Origin: Variovorax sp. SG517
GTDB taxonomy: Bacteria; Pseudomonadota; Gammaproteobacteria; Burkholderiales; Burkholderiaceae_C
Direction of reading: 5' to 3'
Length of the DNA: 64,000 bases
Assembly: GCF_013376045.1 (NCBI RefSeq)
Contig: NZ_JABMJG010000015.1
Span: forward strand, 1-64,000
Part shown: piece by piece, positions 16,957 through 25,319 of the stretch
Layout: each line of letters begins with the position of its first letter
How positions within the stretch are numbered: the first letter of the stretch is position 1
Made by a program: the position numbers and the translations under genes
Notes under the pieces: generated by a model
Databases searched by the model: none
What the model was told of the DNA's origin: nothing
Seen by the model: the letters and a program-made list of their open reading frames with translations, nothing else

Positions 16957-17580
16957 ATGCCGCCCCTGCCCCCTCGCACACGACTGAGTCTCGCCCTGGC
17001 CATCGTCGTGCCCTTGATGCTTGCATCGTGCGGCGGGGGCGGCGGCGGCGGCTTTTCCTTCGTGCCCCTTCCTCCGGCCAACGGGCGGAGGCGGAGGCGA
17101 CGCACCATCGCCGCCACCACCTCCTCCCCCTGCGCCGCCCCCGGGCGCGTCGAAGTTCACCGTCGGCGGCACTGTCACCGGCCTGGCGGGCAGTGGGCTG
17201 GTGCTGCAGAACAACGCAGGTGACGATCTGGCCGTCGGAGCCGACGGCAGCTTCAGCTTCGCCACTTCGCTGGACGACGGTGCCAACTACGGCGTGACCG
17301 TGAAGACGCAGCCCACCGCGCTGCAGGTCTGCGTTGCGAAACAGGCCTTTGGGACGGTGGCGGGGGCGGCGGTGAGCTCGGTGACGGTCAATTGCTCGGA
17401 GGCAGGAGCCGATCGCTTCGGCTTTGCGGCCAACGAGCGATTGGACAATCTGACTGCATACACCGTTTCTTCAGATGGCAGTTTGTCGGGAGTCACCACG
17501 TACGCCTTGGCAGGCACGCCCCAGCACGTGACCGCGCACCCCTCGGGGAAAAAGCTTTACGCCAGCGTCTACCTCGGTTA
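16957..17580 (+). pseudogene. Lipoprotein with beta-propeller lactonase-like domain, frameshifted and truncated
   Basis: Starts at ATG 16957 with a lipoprotein signal (SLALAIVVPLMLASC, lipobox LASC) and a poly-Gly linker. Around 17080-17095, in a GGCGGAGGCGGAGG run, the reading frame shifts by one base. The downstream frame carries a Pro-rich linker, a beta domain (FTVGGTVTGLAGSGLVLQNN) and the first blade of a YVTN/lactonase-like propeller (HPSGKKLYASVYLG). The gene then stops at 17580, far short of a whole propeller. It is either a slipped-strand pseudogene or a sequencing slip; the truncation is real either way. Confidence 0.65.
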
Positions 17581-17926
17581 AGGGTTGTCCGATACCTGCC
17601 CGTGCAACACCACGAGCCCGCGCACGACAACGGCTGGAGGGCAGGTGTTGGACAAGCCTCTAAGGAAGAAACCGCGGAATGCTCTGCTGAGGACAGGGAA
17701 CGCTACGAGCCTATGGGGATTCGGAACGCGTGGCCCAAGTTGGCTGCGGCGCGGAGCCCGGGGGATGGCTCCAATGGCGTTGCCGAAGCGCAGTAAATCC
17801 AGGCCGTCGTTCGCGTCGCTCGACGCCAGGACGGTCGACGAAGGGCATCACCCGACTCGAAGACCAGACTTCCTTTCATCGGCCCGATCGCAAGAAGGGT
17901 CGAAGGTTGGCTGAGCAGTTGCGTCG
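17581..17926. other. Flank between broken lipoprotein gene and IS91 element
   Basis: About 345 bases without a recognisable gene. Since the lipoprotein gene is cut just before it and the IS91 transposase stop is just after it, it likely contains the terminal sequence of the IS91-type element; I cannot place the exact terminus. Confidence 0.4.
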
Positions 17927-19123
17927 TCATGGCGCTCGGACCTGTGTTGGCGGCGCACGGATCGGCTGTCCGCGAGCCAACGTCAGCAAGACGCTCATCG
18001 CAGCGCCGCAGTGCACGCAGACGAAGGTCGGATGAGGACGGCAAGGCTCGGCATCCAGGCTCGTGATTTGCGGGACGGCGTCAGCCTTTTGCCCCAGTAG
18101 TTCGCGGATGCGCACCAGGTTGGCCGTGCGATTGCCGTTGGCCAGGAGCCCGTAGTGCCGGATGCGATGGAAGCCACTCGGCAGGACGTGCAAAAGGAAG
18201 CGGCGCATGAACTCATCGGCATCGAGCGTCATCGTCTTGCGCCGGATACGGCCCTTGGCCCGGTAGTCCTTCCAACGAAAGGTGACGCCTTGCTCGTCCA
18301 TCGCTACAAGCCGGCTGTTGGAGATGGCGACGCGGTGCGTGTAGCGAGACAGGTAGGCCAGCACCGCTTCGGGCCCGGCGAACGGTCGTTTGGCGTAGAC
18401 GATCCATTCGCATTTGCGCAGCGGTGCGAGCCAATGCGCAAAGGCGCGTGCGTCGGTCAGCGCGGCGAACTCGCCGAAGAACCGCAGGCGGCCCGCGCGA
18501 TACAGCTGCCCGAGCGCTTCGAGGAATCGCGTTCTGAACAGGCGCGACAGCACCCGCACGGACAGGAAGAAGCCGGGCTTGCAGGCGACCCAGCGCTCGC
18601 CATCCGGCGACAGACCTCCGCCCGGCACGATACCGTGCACATGCGGGTGGTGCGTCAGTGCCGATCCCCACGTGTGCAGCACCAGGGTCGCGCCGATGCT
18701 CGCGCCAAGGTGCTTGGGATCGGCTGCGATGGTCAACAGGGTCTCGGCGGCCGCATCGAACAGCAAGGCGTAGATCTCGGCCTTGTTGTAGTAGGCGATG
18801 GCACTGATCGGCGCCGGCAAGGTGAAGACGACGTGGTAGTAGTCAACCGGCAGCAGATCGGCCTGGCGTGCCTGGAGCCAGCGCTGCGCCGCACTCGCCT
18901 GGCACTTCGGGCAATGCCGGTTGCGGCATGAGTTGTAGGCGATCTGATCCTGTCCGCAGCCTTCGCAACGCAACACGTGGCCGCCCAGCGCCGCGCTGCG
19001 GCACTGCTCGATGGCCGACATGACCTTGAGTTGACCCAGGCTCAGGTGACCACGCTGCGCGTTGCGCCAGCCAGGACCGTGGGTGCGGAAGATGTCGGCG
19101 ACTTCCAGGGCGCAGTGCGCCAT
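17927..19123 (-). CDS. IS91-family HUH transposase
   Basis: A 398-residue rolling-circle transposase. The N-terminal zinc-binding domain has paired Cys motifs (CEGCGQDQIAYNSCRNRHCPKC, given in part: CEGCG and CRNRHCPKC). The HUH motif is HHPHVHGIVPGG, and the Tyr-containing motif is AYLSRYTHRVAISN. A C-terminal second Cys pair (CVHCG) is present. It starts 9 bases after the recombinase stop. It looks full-length. Confidence 0.88.
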   Translation of the reverse strand: MAHCALEVADIFRTHGPGWRNAQRGHLSLGQLKVMSAIEQCRSAALGGHVLRCEGCGQDQIAYNSCRNRHCPKCQASAAQRWLQARQADLLPVDYYHVVFTLPAPISAIAYYNKAEIYALLFDAAAETLLTIAADPKHLGASIGATLVLHTWGSALTHHPHVHGIVPGGGLSPDGERWVACKPGFFLSVRVLSRLFRTRFLEALGQLYRAGRLRFFGEFAALTDARAFAHWLAPLRKCEWIVYAKRPFAGPEAVLAYLSRYTHRVAISNSRLVAMDEQGVTFRWKDYRAKGRIRRKTMTLDADEFMRRFLLHVLPSGFHRIRHYGLLANGNRTANLVRIRELLGQKADAVPQITSLDAEPCRPHPTFVCVHCGAAMSVLLTLARGQPIRAPPTQVRAP

Positions 19124-19132
19124 GAAGACGAT

Positions 19133-20005
19133 CTACGCAGACAGCTTCTCCAGCGGGCTGACGACGTCGCGCAGGACTTCGGTAGCCACGTGCGTGTAGA
19201 CCGACGTGGTCTCCAGCTTCTTGTGGCCGAGCATCACCTGGATCACGCGGATGTCCACCTTCTGCTCCAGCAGGTGCGTGGCGAAGCTGTGGCGCAGCGT
19301 ATGCATGGTGACGCGCTTGTCGATCTTGGCTGCTTCGGCAGCGTCATGGACTGCCCGGTTGAGCTGGCGCGCGGTCGAGGGGTCGACTGGGTTCTGGCCG
19401 GGGAACAGCCAACCGTTGGGCAGCATCTTGCCCATTGCATTGGCGTATCGCCACCAGGCCCGCAGCCGCTCCAGCAGAACCGGCGAGAGCATCGTATAGC
19501 GATCCTTGCGACCCTTGCCCTGCTCGACGCGCAGGGTCATGCGCTCGCTGTCGATGTCGCCGACCTTCAGCGCAACGATCTCACTGACCCGCAGGCCGGT
19601 GCCGTAGGCGATGGACAGTGCCGTGTGGTACTTCAGGTTGGTGGCTGCTGCGATCAGGCGTGCGGCCTCGTCGCGGCTGAGCACCACCGGAAGCTTCTGG
19701 GGCACATGCACGTAGCTCATCCTCTCGACCAGTTCGCCGCGATTGAGCGTGACGTCGAAGAAGAACTTCAGGCCGGTGATGGTGGCGTTGAGCGTGATCG
19801 GCGAAACGCCCCGATCGACCAAGTGCAGCTGGAAACGCCGCAGATCCTCCTCGGTGGCTGTGTCGGGGGAGCGCTGAAGGAAGCTCGCGAGGTAGCGCAC
19901 GGCACGGATGTAGGCAGATTGCGTCTTGGGGCCGAGCTTGCGCATGCGCATGTCGTCGAGCAAGCGCTGGCGCAGCGGTGAAACCGCCGGTGTGGAAGGG
20001 GTCAT
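19133..20005 (-). CDS. Tyrosine recombinase/integrase (XerC-like)
   Basis: A 290-residue site-specific recombinase. The N-terminal SAM-like domain contains LGPKTQSAYIRAVRYLASFL. The catalytic residues are Arg in GTGLRVSEIVAL, HTLRHSFATHLL (HxxR), His in LGHKKLETTSVYTH and the nucleophilic Tyr in the same segment. It is part of the IS91-like element, presumably assisting resolution or target choice; it need not be an independent integrase. Confidence 0.88.
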   Translation of the reverse strand: MTPSTPAVSPLRQRLLDDMRMRKLGPKTQSAYIRAVRYLASFLQRSPDTATEEDLRRFQLHLVDRGVSPITLNATITGLKFFFDVTLNRGELVERMSYVHVPQKLPVVLSRDEAARLIAAATNLKYHTALSIAYGTGLRVSEIVALKVGDIDSERMTLRVEQGKGRKDRYTMLSPVLLERLRAWWRYANAMGKMLPNGWLFPGQNPVDPSTARQLNRAVHDAAEAAKIDKRVTMHTLRHSFATHLLEQKVDIRVIQVMLGHKKLETTSVYTHVATEVLRDVVSPLEKLSA

Positions 20006-20208
20006 GATCGTGCTCCTGTCGAAGAACGAGGCCGATTGCCTCGGTTCTCAACATAGACACGGGCGCAATGCCTATCCGCACCGCGGCCATTGCGGCGGGC
20101 TACCGCGCGAGCGGTTTAGTCCTCGGGCCTTTTGCACAAGCAACCTGTCCAGCTACAGTCGGGCAGTAGCGGACACCCGACAGCGGCTCGTAAAACTACG
20201 GGAACAAC

Positions 20209-20309
20209 ATGAATCTGGTCTCCACAGGCGCCTTTGACCGTCTTCAGCAAGCTCTAACTGCCGAGCTTCTGCGAACAATCAAGTCGGAGCTGGAAAAGGT
20301 CGACGCGCC
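20209..20309 (+). pseudogene. 5' fragment of an unknown gene cut by IS5
   Basis: ATG at 20209 opens a frame MNLVSTGAFDRLQQALTAEL continuing with LLRTIKSELEKVDAP, helical and coding-like, until the IS5 left end at 20310. The remainder of the gene is not present beyond the IS. The family is unknown. Confidence 0.4.
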
Positions 20310-21321
20310 GGAAGATTTGGTTGAGCACCTCACGGGTAGCATCGGCTTCGCCGTTGCGGGCGCAGCTGTACCATCTCGCAATCAGTTTTCTTCTGACCAT
20401 CCACAAGTTCGACAGCGCAAACAGCGTGATCACGTGCGCAGTGTTCTTGGCTAATCCCTTGAATCTCACCTTCGCCAGGCCGAACTGGCGCTTGATCACC
20501 CGGAACGGGTGCTCCACCTTGGCTCGGATGCTGGCCTTCTGGTACTCCTGCTTGCGCGCCCTGGCCTTGGCTCGGCCCTCTGGCATCTTCGCGATGTCGC
20601 TGGGCCTGCCAGCGATGTGCCACTGCACATCGTGTGTCACCCGCACCCGTGCGCCCCGGTAGCCCGAGTCTGCCCACACCGCATCTTCCTTTCCGTGCAG
20701 CAGATCGCCCACCTGTTCCACATCCGCCTCGTTGGCTGCGGTAGTCGTCACGGTGTGAACCAGCCCCGAGTCCACCTCTACGCCGATGTGCGCCTTCATC
20801 CCGAAATGCCACTGGTTGCCCTTCTTCGTTTGGTGCATCTCCGGGTCTCGCTCGCCGCTCTCGTTCTTGGTGGAGCTGGGCGCCGCGATGATCGTGGCGT
20901 CGACGATGGAGCCTCTCTTCAGCAGCAGCCCCTTCCTGGCCAGATGGGCATTGACCTGCTTGAAGATGTCTTCGGCCAAGTCGCTGGCCTCCAGCAGGTG
21001 GCGGAAGTTCAAGATGGTCGTCTCATCGGGGATCGCCTCCAGACCGAGTCCGGCGAAGCTGCGCAGCGAGGCGATCTCATACAGGGCTTCTTCCATCGCC
21101 GGATCGCTCAGCGCGAACCAGTTCTGCATGAGGTGCACGCGCAGCATGGCTTGCAACGGGTAGGGCCGACGGCCTCGGCCAGCCACTGGATAGTGGGGTT
21201 CGATGACCTTGAGCAGCGCCTTCCACGGCACCACCAGCTCCATCTCGCCAAGGAAGACTTCGCGCCTCGTCTTCTTCCTCTTGCCCGCTTGCTCCGCATC
21301 CGCAAAACTGATCTGGCTCAT
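20254..21321 (-). CDS. IS5-family transposase (DDE, IS4/IS5 superfamily)
   Basis: A 355-residue transposase with an N-terminal DUF772-like domain (RGRRPYPLQAMLRVHLMQNW), then DDE residues: Asp in GSIVDATIIAAPSS, Asp in AVWADSGYRG, Glu in the RAKVEHPFRVIKRQFG motif. The normal family C-terminus is near LFALSNLWMVRRKLIA; the last 17 or so codons run past the IS end at 20310 into the flanking gene fragment, so the tail is not native. Probably still functional. Confidence 0.88.
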   Translation of the reverse strand: MSQISFADAEQAGKRKKTRREVFLGEMELVVPWKALLKVIEPHYPVAGRGRRPYPLQAMLRVHLMQNWFALSDPAMEEALYEIASLRSFAGLGLEAIPDETTILNFRHLLEASDLAEDIFKQVNAHLARKGLLLKRGSIVDATIIAAPSSTKNESGERDPEMHQTKKGNQWHFGMKAHIGVEVDSGLVHTVTTTAANEADVEQVGDLLHGKEDAVWADSGYRGARVRVTHDVQWHIAGRPSDIAKMPEGRAKARARKQEYQKASIRAKVEHPFRVIKRQFGLAKVRFKGLAKNTAHVITLFALSNLWMVRRKLIARWYSCARNGEADATREVLNQIFRRVDLFQLRLDCSQKLGS

Positions 21322-21385
21322 CGCTCGTGCTCCTTTTGCAGGGTCAATCCTTCATGCAAGAAACGTGCTCTTGATCAGACCTTCC
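20310..21385 (-). mobile_element. Complete IS5-family insertion sequence, 1076 bp
   Basis: Terminal inverted repeats: GGAAGATTTGGTTGAG from 20310 and, on the other strand from 21385, GGAAGGTCTGATCAAG (12 of 16 identical). One transposase gene on the minus strand. The right flank is CTAA followed by IS110 sequence, fitting the YTAR target of IS5. The left flank is CGCC and unrelated, so there is no duplication and the left neighbour has been replaced by rearrangement. Confidence 0.82.
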
Positions 21386-21630
21386 CTAATGCCCAGCTGG
21401 CGCACGCGACCACCGGTTCCGCTTTGCCGGGGAACCAAACCCATCCACGCGGCGAACTCGCGCGCATCCTTGAAGGCCGCGGGCGAGCCCATGCTGGCGA
21501 CCACCGCGGTGGCCGTCATGAGCCCGACGCCGGGAATCTCGGCCACTGCCTTGCACGCACTACTCTGGCGAAGCTGCTGAGCGAGGCGACGCTCGATTGC
21601 CCCGATGTCGGCCTGCAGTTGGCGAGCCCG
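21386..21630 (-). pseudogene. IS110-family transposase internal fragment
   Basis: The minus strand reads QLQADIGAIERRLAQQLRQS, then VAEIPGVGLMTATAVVASMG and FAAWMGLVPRQSGTGGRVRQ. This is the HhH-like Transposase_20 domain of IS110 proteins. Its 3' part ends at the IS5 insertion; its 5' part ends at the junction with an IS5-type fragment at about 21630. Confidence 0.75.
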
Positions 21631-21836
21631 ATGAGAGCCAGCGGCTGAGCAACCGCAAGAAGTCCAAGGTGCGCGCGCAGGTCGAGCACGTGTTCGGTGT
21701 CATCAAGAGGCTGTGGGGCCTCAGCAAGGTCCGGTATCGTGGACTTCACAAGAACGCGACCAGGGCATTCACGGCCCTTGCGCTGGCCAACATCTACATG
21801 AGCCGAGGGCTGCTGCTGGTGCGCGTGCGCCCGTAA
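21630..21836 (+). pseudogene. IS5-family transposase C-terminal fragment
   Basis: The plus-strand frame carries SQRLSNRKKSKVRAQVEHVF followed by GVIKRLWGLSKVRYRGLHKN and ALALANIYMSRGLLL, then a stop at 21836. The VRAQVEHVFGVIKR motif holds the third catalytic Glu of an IS5-group transposase distinct from the complete copy next door. Confidence 0.75.
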
Positions 21837-21946
21837 AACGGCCAAGCGCCGCCGCAGCGGAGCGCCGATGCGCAAACAAAGAGAAAACGCTCGTCATCCT
21901 GAACGCCGATCAGCGCAATGCAAAGCGTGCAGCATGCTCGATGCGG

Positions 21947-21972
21947 AAAAGGGGGCTACTTCAGCGTAGCCC
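21947..21972 (-). terminator. Intrinsic terminator of the alpha/beta hydrolase gene
   Basis: On the minus strand, stem GGGCTAC (21972-21966) and GTAGCCC (21959-21953) with a six-base loop, followed by CC and TTTT. It lies 10 bases past the stop of the hydrolase gene. Confidence 0.65.
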
Positions 21973-21981
21973 TAGATGCTT

Positions 21982-22953
21982 TCATTGAGCGGGATCTTTT
22001 CGCGTGCTTGCAAAGAACTTGAGCACAAGAGGAATTGATCGATCCCCTGCCTCAAGCATGGCCATGTGGCCAACATTGGGCAGCAATACGACTTCGGCCC
22101 GCCCCCTCAACCAACCATTTATTTTCTGGGCGCCATCGACTGACAGGATTTGGTCCTCCTTGCCCCAAAGAATCTGCACAGGCACAGCGGTCGTGCCAAG
22201 CCGAGTGAACGTAGGCTCCAGGTTGGTTGCGCCAAAGTTGGTAATTGTCCGAAACAGCGCTTCTCGATAGCCTATAAAGAGAGCACTGCGGCGAATGCCG
22301 TCCTGCACGAGGTCGACTGCGGCTTGTTGCGGTGTCGCAAAGTGCGCAGACACCCGACCGAGTGTCAGTCGATCTTGCTGCAGCCAAAATAGATACCGCC
22401 CGAGCACAGGAACCTTCAGCAGGGAGACAGTGAGTTCCGATTCCGGCGCATATCCTGCACTTGCGTGAAGCGATAGCGCTCGCACGCGACCAGAATGCGC
22501 AGCCGTCCAGTACGCGGCAATCCCGCCACCCAACGACGGGCCGATTAGGTAGATTGGGTCGTCTATCTTGAGTTCCGCGAGCAACTCGTCTATCTGACGG
22601 GCGTAGGTTGCCTGGTCGTAGTCGAATGCATCCGAACGATCTGAGCCACCGCGCCCGAAAAGGTCATAACGCAGTGTTCTGTATCCGGCATCACGGAAGG
22701 CAGACGCAGCCTTCTCAAAGTACTCCACCGCCTCCGTCGTCAAGCCACCGACGAATAGGACGAGCGGTGCGCCCTCGGGCCCCTCCAGGATGTACCGGGT
22801 CGTCCCCATGCGGGTCTTGACAAAGCTGCCGGCGAACTCCTTTCGGGCAGAAACATCCAGCAGTCGATCTTCCGAGTTGTGCCGAGCCCCAGCCACGGCC
22901 CAGAGATTAAGCAACAGCAAGCAGACAGCAAAGGTCGTCAGGAAGCGCTTCAC
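21982..22953 (-). CDS. Exported or membrane-anchored alpha/beta hydrolase
   Basis: A 323-residue protein with an N-terminal hydrophobic segment (RFLTTFAVCLLLLNLWAVAG) that is a signal peptide or anchor, so it probably acts in the periplasm. The fold shows the oxyanion region LVLFVGGLT, nucleophile Ser in IGPSLGGGIAAY, Asp in LWGKEDQI and His in NVGHMAML. Esterase or lipase-like activity is likely; the substrate is unknown. It is transcribed alone, with a promoter whose -10 lies in operator site 1. It belongs to the same predicted regulon as the 26-40 kb genes. Confidence 0.82.
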   Translation of the reverse strand: MKRFLTTFAVCLLLLNLWAVAGARHNSEDRLLDVSARKEFAGSFVKTRMGTTRYILEGPEGAPLVLFVGGLTTEAVEYFEKAASAFRDAGYRTLRYDLFGRGGSDRSDAFDYDQATYARQIDELLAELKIDDPIYLIGPSLGGGIAAYWTAAHSGRVRALSLHASAGYAPESELTVSLLKVPVLGRYLFWLQQDRLTLGRVSAHFATPQQAAVDLVQDGIRRSALFIGYREALFRTITNFGATNLEPTFTRLGTTAVPVQILWGKEDQILSVDGAQKINGWLRGRAEVVLLPNVGHMAMLEAGDRSIPLVLKFFASTRKDPAQ

Positions 22954-23288
22954 GAGTTATCTCCAAAAAAGAATACCTCGCAGCGCGCGCTTACGGCAAC
23001 CGAGATTGCAATTTCTCGTTCCGTGTTGTCGTGCCGGCATTACATTCGCGCTGCAGGTTTTTATGGATACAGTGTATTCATAAAAAACAACGGGTCAAGC
23101 GATGAGAAGATCCACTGCGCCGGTGCGCGTGGCACAAGCAGTCATGCAAAGTGGCGGCAGTATGCAAAGCGTCGCCGGCCCCGGTCAATGATCGGAAGAC
23201 GGTAAGCCCCCATCCCGCTTACCCCAGCGGCCGCACAGTTCTGCGATCTGATCTGTCGCGCCAAAGAGCCCGACGCGCGCATGAAGCT
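22954..23288. other. Intergenic region between TetR gene and hydrolase
   Basis: Holds operator site 1 and its promoter. The rest is unremarkable, although visibly more AT-rich than the flanking genes. Confidence 0.6.
23063..23098 (-). promoter_or_regulatory. Regulon operator site 1 with promoter
   Basis: Palindrome 23063-23081: arms ATGGATACA and TGTATTCAT around one base, 8 of 9 pairs matching. On the minus strand the promoter for the hydrolase gene reads -35 TTGACC (23098-23093), 16-base gap, -10 TACACT (23076-23071); the -10 lies inside the palindrome. The same arrangement recurs at sites 2-4. Confidence 0.75.
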
Positions 23289-24035
23289 TCAGGCGCGTCG
23301 GGTGGGTGCCTGTTTGCCGCGGAAATGTTCCAACCCCGCGATGATCAGCTCCAGTCCGAAAACGAACTGCTGCTGGATGGAGATGCCTGCGAGCTGTCCC
23401 GCGACCTTGACAGTATGCGGATACTGGGATTTGTCGAGCGCCGAAAAGAATCGCTTCAGATCCGAAGCATGCGCAGAGGCCTCGGCGTCCCGCGGATGCT
23501 GCTGGATAGCGAATCCAACCACATAGTTCGCCATGGTCACGTAGGCTTGCGCCGCAAGCTCAGGGGGAAAACCGTTCGCGACAAGCAGGGAGAGCCACCG
23601 CTCCCTGCCCGCCAGACCATTCGCGCCAAGCGGAATGTGGGCCACGAGCAAGGGGATGATCTTCGGATGCGCACTCAGTATCTTGAAGAATGCCGTCGCG
23701 CCGGCCACATACGCCTTCTGCCATGGCAACTTGGCCAGCCGAAGCGGATCGATCTCGACTTCACCCAGCACGCGATCGACGACATGGACCAGAATCTCGT
23801 CCTTGCTCGCCACATGCCTATACAACGTTGCAGTGCCTGAGTTGAGGCGTTCGGCCAGCATCCTCATATTGAACGCCTGTGGGCCAACCTCGTCCACGGC
23901 CTCCAGCGCAGTCGAAATAATCTTCTCGAAGGAGACGGGAGGACGGCCGCGACCGCCGACCCGTTCGCTGCGGGCAGGCTGCTGGATCCACCACGCCGGG
24001 CTCCCCGGAACTGCATCTTCATTGGGTTCAGACAT
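23289..24035 (-). CDS. TetR/AcrR-family regulator, candidate repressor of the regulon
   Basis: A 248-residue protein. An N-terminal extension (to about residue 30) precedes the TetR domain: RPPVSFEKIISTALEAVDEV, then the HTH NMRMLAERLNSGTATLYRHV. The C-terminal ligand domain is large (about 150 residues) with aromatic and Leu-rich helices. It lies just upstream of the site-1 hydrolase on the same strand. It is the only TetR gene within the block that carries the shared palindrome, which has the size and symmetry of a TetR operator. The link between this protein and the operator is inference by position. Its own upstream region shows only a weak half-site (ATGGATGTGA). Confidence 0.85.
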   Translation of the reverse strand: MSEPNEDAVPGSPAWWIQQPARSERVGGRGRPPVSFEKIISTALEAVDEVGPQAFNMRMLAERLNSGTATLYRHVASKDEILVHVVDRVLGEVEIDPLRLAKLPWQKAYVAGATAFFKILSAHPKIIPLLVAHIPLGANGLAGRERWLSLLVANGFPPELAAQAYVTMANYVVGFAIQQHPRDAEASAHASDLKRFFSALDKSQYPHTVKVAGQLAGISIQQQFVFGLELIIAGLEHFRGKQAPTRRA

Positions 24036-24044
24036 GCTTGGGAC

Positions 24045-24350
24045 TTTACACTTTCGCAGTCACATCCATAAGCCAGCATCTGAAGTTGATCCGATTGGAT
24101 AGCCGCCTGCGCCGGAGCGACCATGACGAAGCGCAATCCGAGCATCCCTGGGCGACTAAGCAGCGAGTCCACGGTCTGAAGACTTGCCGAGTCGTCGAGA
24201 GGGAACGAACCCAAGGTGGCAAAACGAGATGGATGCGCGACTGCAGCTTCGACCGCATAGTCGACCGCAGCCGCATCCCAGATGGCAGGGCAGTTCACAG
24301 CGCAATCCACGCCTGCCTCATCCATTTCCGCCAGTGCTCGGCGATGCGGC
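24045..24350 (-). pseudogene. Amidohydrolase (TIM-barrel metal hydrolase) fragment
   Basis: The minus strand reads HRRALAEMDEAGVDCAVNCP followed by ERAT-type VAHPSRFATLGSFPLDDSAS and GMLGLRFVMVAPAQAA, an N-terminal to central part of an amidohydrolase_2 protein. Metal-binding N-terminal HxH and the C-terminal half are absent. It is cut on both sides: by a monooxygenase fragment at the 5' side and by sequence leading into the TetR gene at the 3' side. Confidence 0.6.
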
Positions 24351-24460
24351 TCACATCCACCCGCCAACGGGCGGGCAGGGGCTCAACACCAGCGTGCAAG
24401 ACGCCTACAACCTAGGTTGGAAGTTGGCGGCTGCGGCGCAAGGGCACCAGAGACCCGTAA
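24330..24460 (+). pseudogene. FAD-dependent aromatic monooxygenase fragment
   Basis: The plus strand encodes VLGDAAHIHPPTGGQGLNTS, then VQDAYNLGWKLAAAAQG. This is the GD motif region of PheA/TfdB-family flavoprotein hydroxylases, and nearly the same segment occurs in the intact monooxygenase at 37.6-39.2 kb (GDAAHVHTPAGAQGLNTG). Only about 40 codons remain. Confidence 0.7.
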
Positions 24461-24574
24461 GCGGCTCGGCAAGTCATGGGTGACAGACGCAAAGTCACAC
24501 CAACGGTGGCATGCTTCAGCGCACGGCCGTGTTCGGTCACAACAGAACCGTCTCCCATTGCCTAAGGAACGAAC

Positions 24575-25308
24575 ATGTCATTTGGCGAATCTGCAGCGAT
24601 TTACAACACAACCCGCCAGTCGTATGCAAACGAAGTCATCGATAGGGTCACCGCCAGTTTGGCGTAAGGCAAAGTCACTCAATCCTCGACATCGGATGTG
24701 GAACGGGCATCGCTACTAGGCAACTGGCTGCGCGTGGCTTTCAATTGGTCGGCACTGACGTGGACGCGGACATGATTGAAGAGGCGCGCTCCGTCGGCCA
24801 GGCAGGCACTTACCAGGTCGCAGACGCCAGCCATCTCGATTTCACCGATGCGGAATTTGACGGAGCCACAGCCTTTGGCGCGTTTCATTGGTTTTCGGAT
24901 GAAGCCTCTGTGCGGAGCATCCAGCGAGTGCTGCGAGGAGGCGCAGCATTTGTCGTCGTCAACAAGAACGACGCCGGAGATTTTCGTGAATCCATCGTCG
25001 AGATCGTTAGCCGCCACGTCGCACTCGGCAGCGCCCGCCCGAAGCTCAACTATCAACCCGCGAAGACTCTGGATGCGTTCGGTTTCGATGCAGTCGAGGA
25101 GGCCGTCATCCCGATGATCGAGCATCTTTCGCCAACGCAGACCATCACGCACGTCCGGTCCATGCGCTTGTGGGAAGAAGTACCGCCGCGATCGCTCCAC
25201 GACATGATCGAGGCCGAGTTGCGTTCATACGTCACCGACCGACTCGCCGCGCTCGGGACCTTTCAACGCCCGCTCACTGTCGCAATAGTATGGAGGCGCA
25301 ATCAATAG
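24575..25308 (+). pseudogene. Class I SAM-dependent methyltransferase, frameshifted
   Basis: ATG at 24575 starts SFGESAAIYNTTRQSYANEV and runs into a TAA at 24665. One frame over, the protein continues directly with SILDIGCGTGIATRQLAARG (SAM motif I), VGTDVDADMIEEARS (motif II) and a methyltransf_11-type core to the stop at 25308. A single-base indel near 24660-24670 accounts for it. The downstream part could be translated only from internal starts such as 24745, which would lack motif I. Confidence 0.75.
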
Positions 25309-25319
25309 GACGCCCATAC

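Larger units (their letters stand above)
17927..20050 (-). mobile_element. IS91-family element with accessory tyrosine recombinase
   Basis: Two minus-strand genes in order: tyrosine recombinase, then an IS91-type transposase. This is a known arrangement for a branch of IS91-like elements. IS91 elements have no classical inverted repeats, so the boundaries given are gene-based and approximate. Confidence 0.8.

Noticed and set aside
19133..20005. Stand-alone integrase of a genomic island
   Set aside because: It is 9 bases upstream of and co-oriented with an IS91 transposase, a known pairing; no tRNA or attachment site is adjacent.
24045..24080. A fifth operator copy upstream of the TetR gene
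   Set aside because: Only a loose half-site (ATGGATGTGA) is present, without a second arm.
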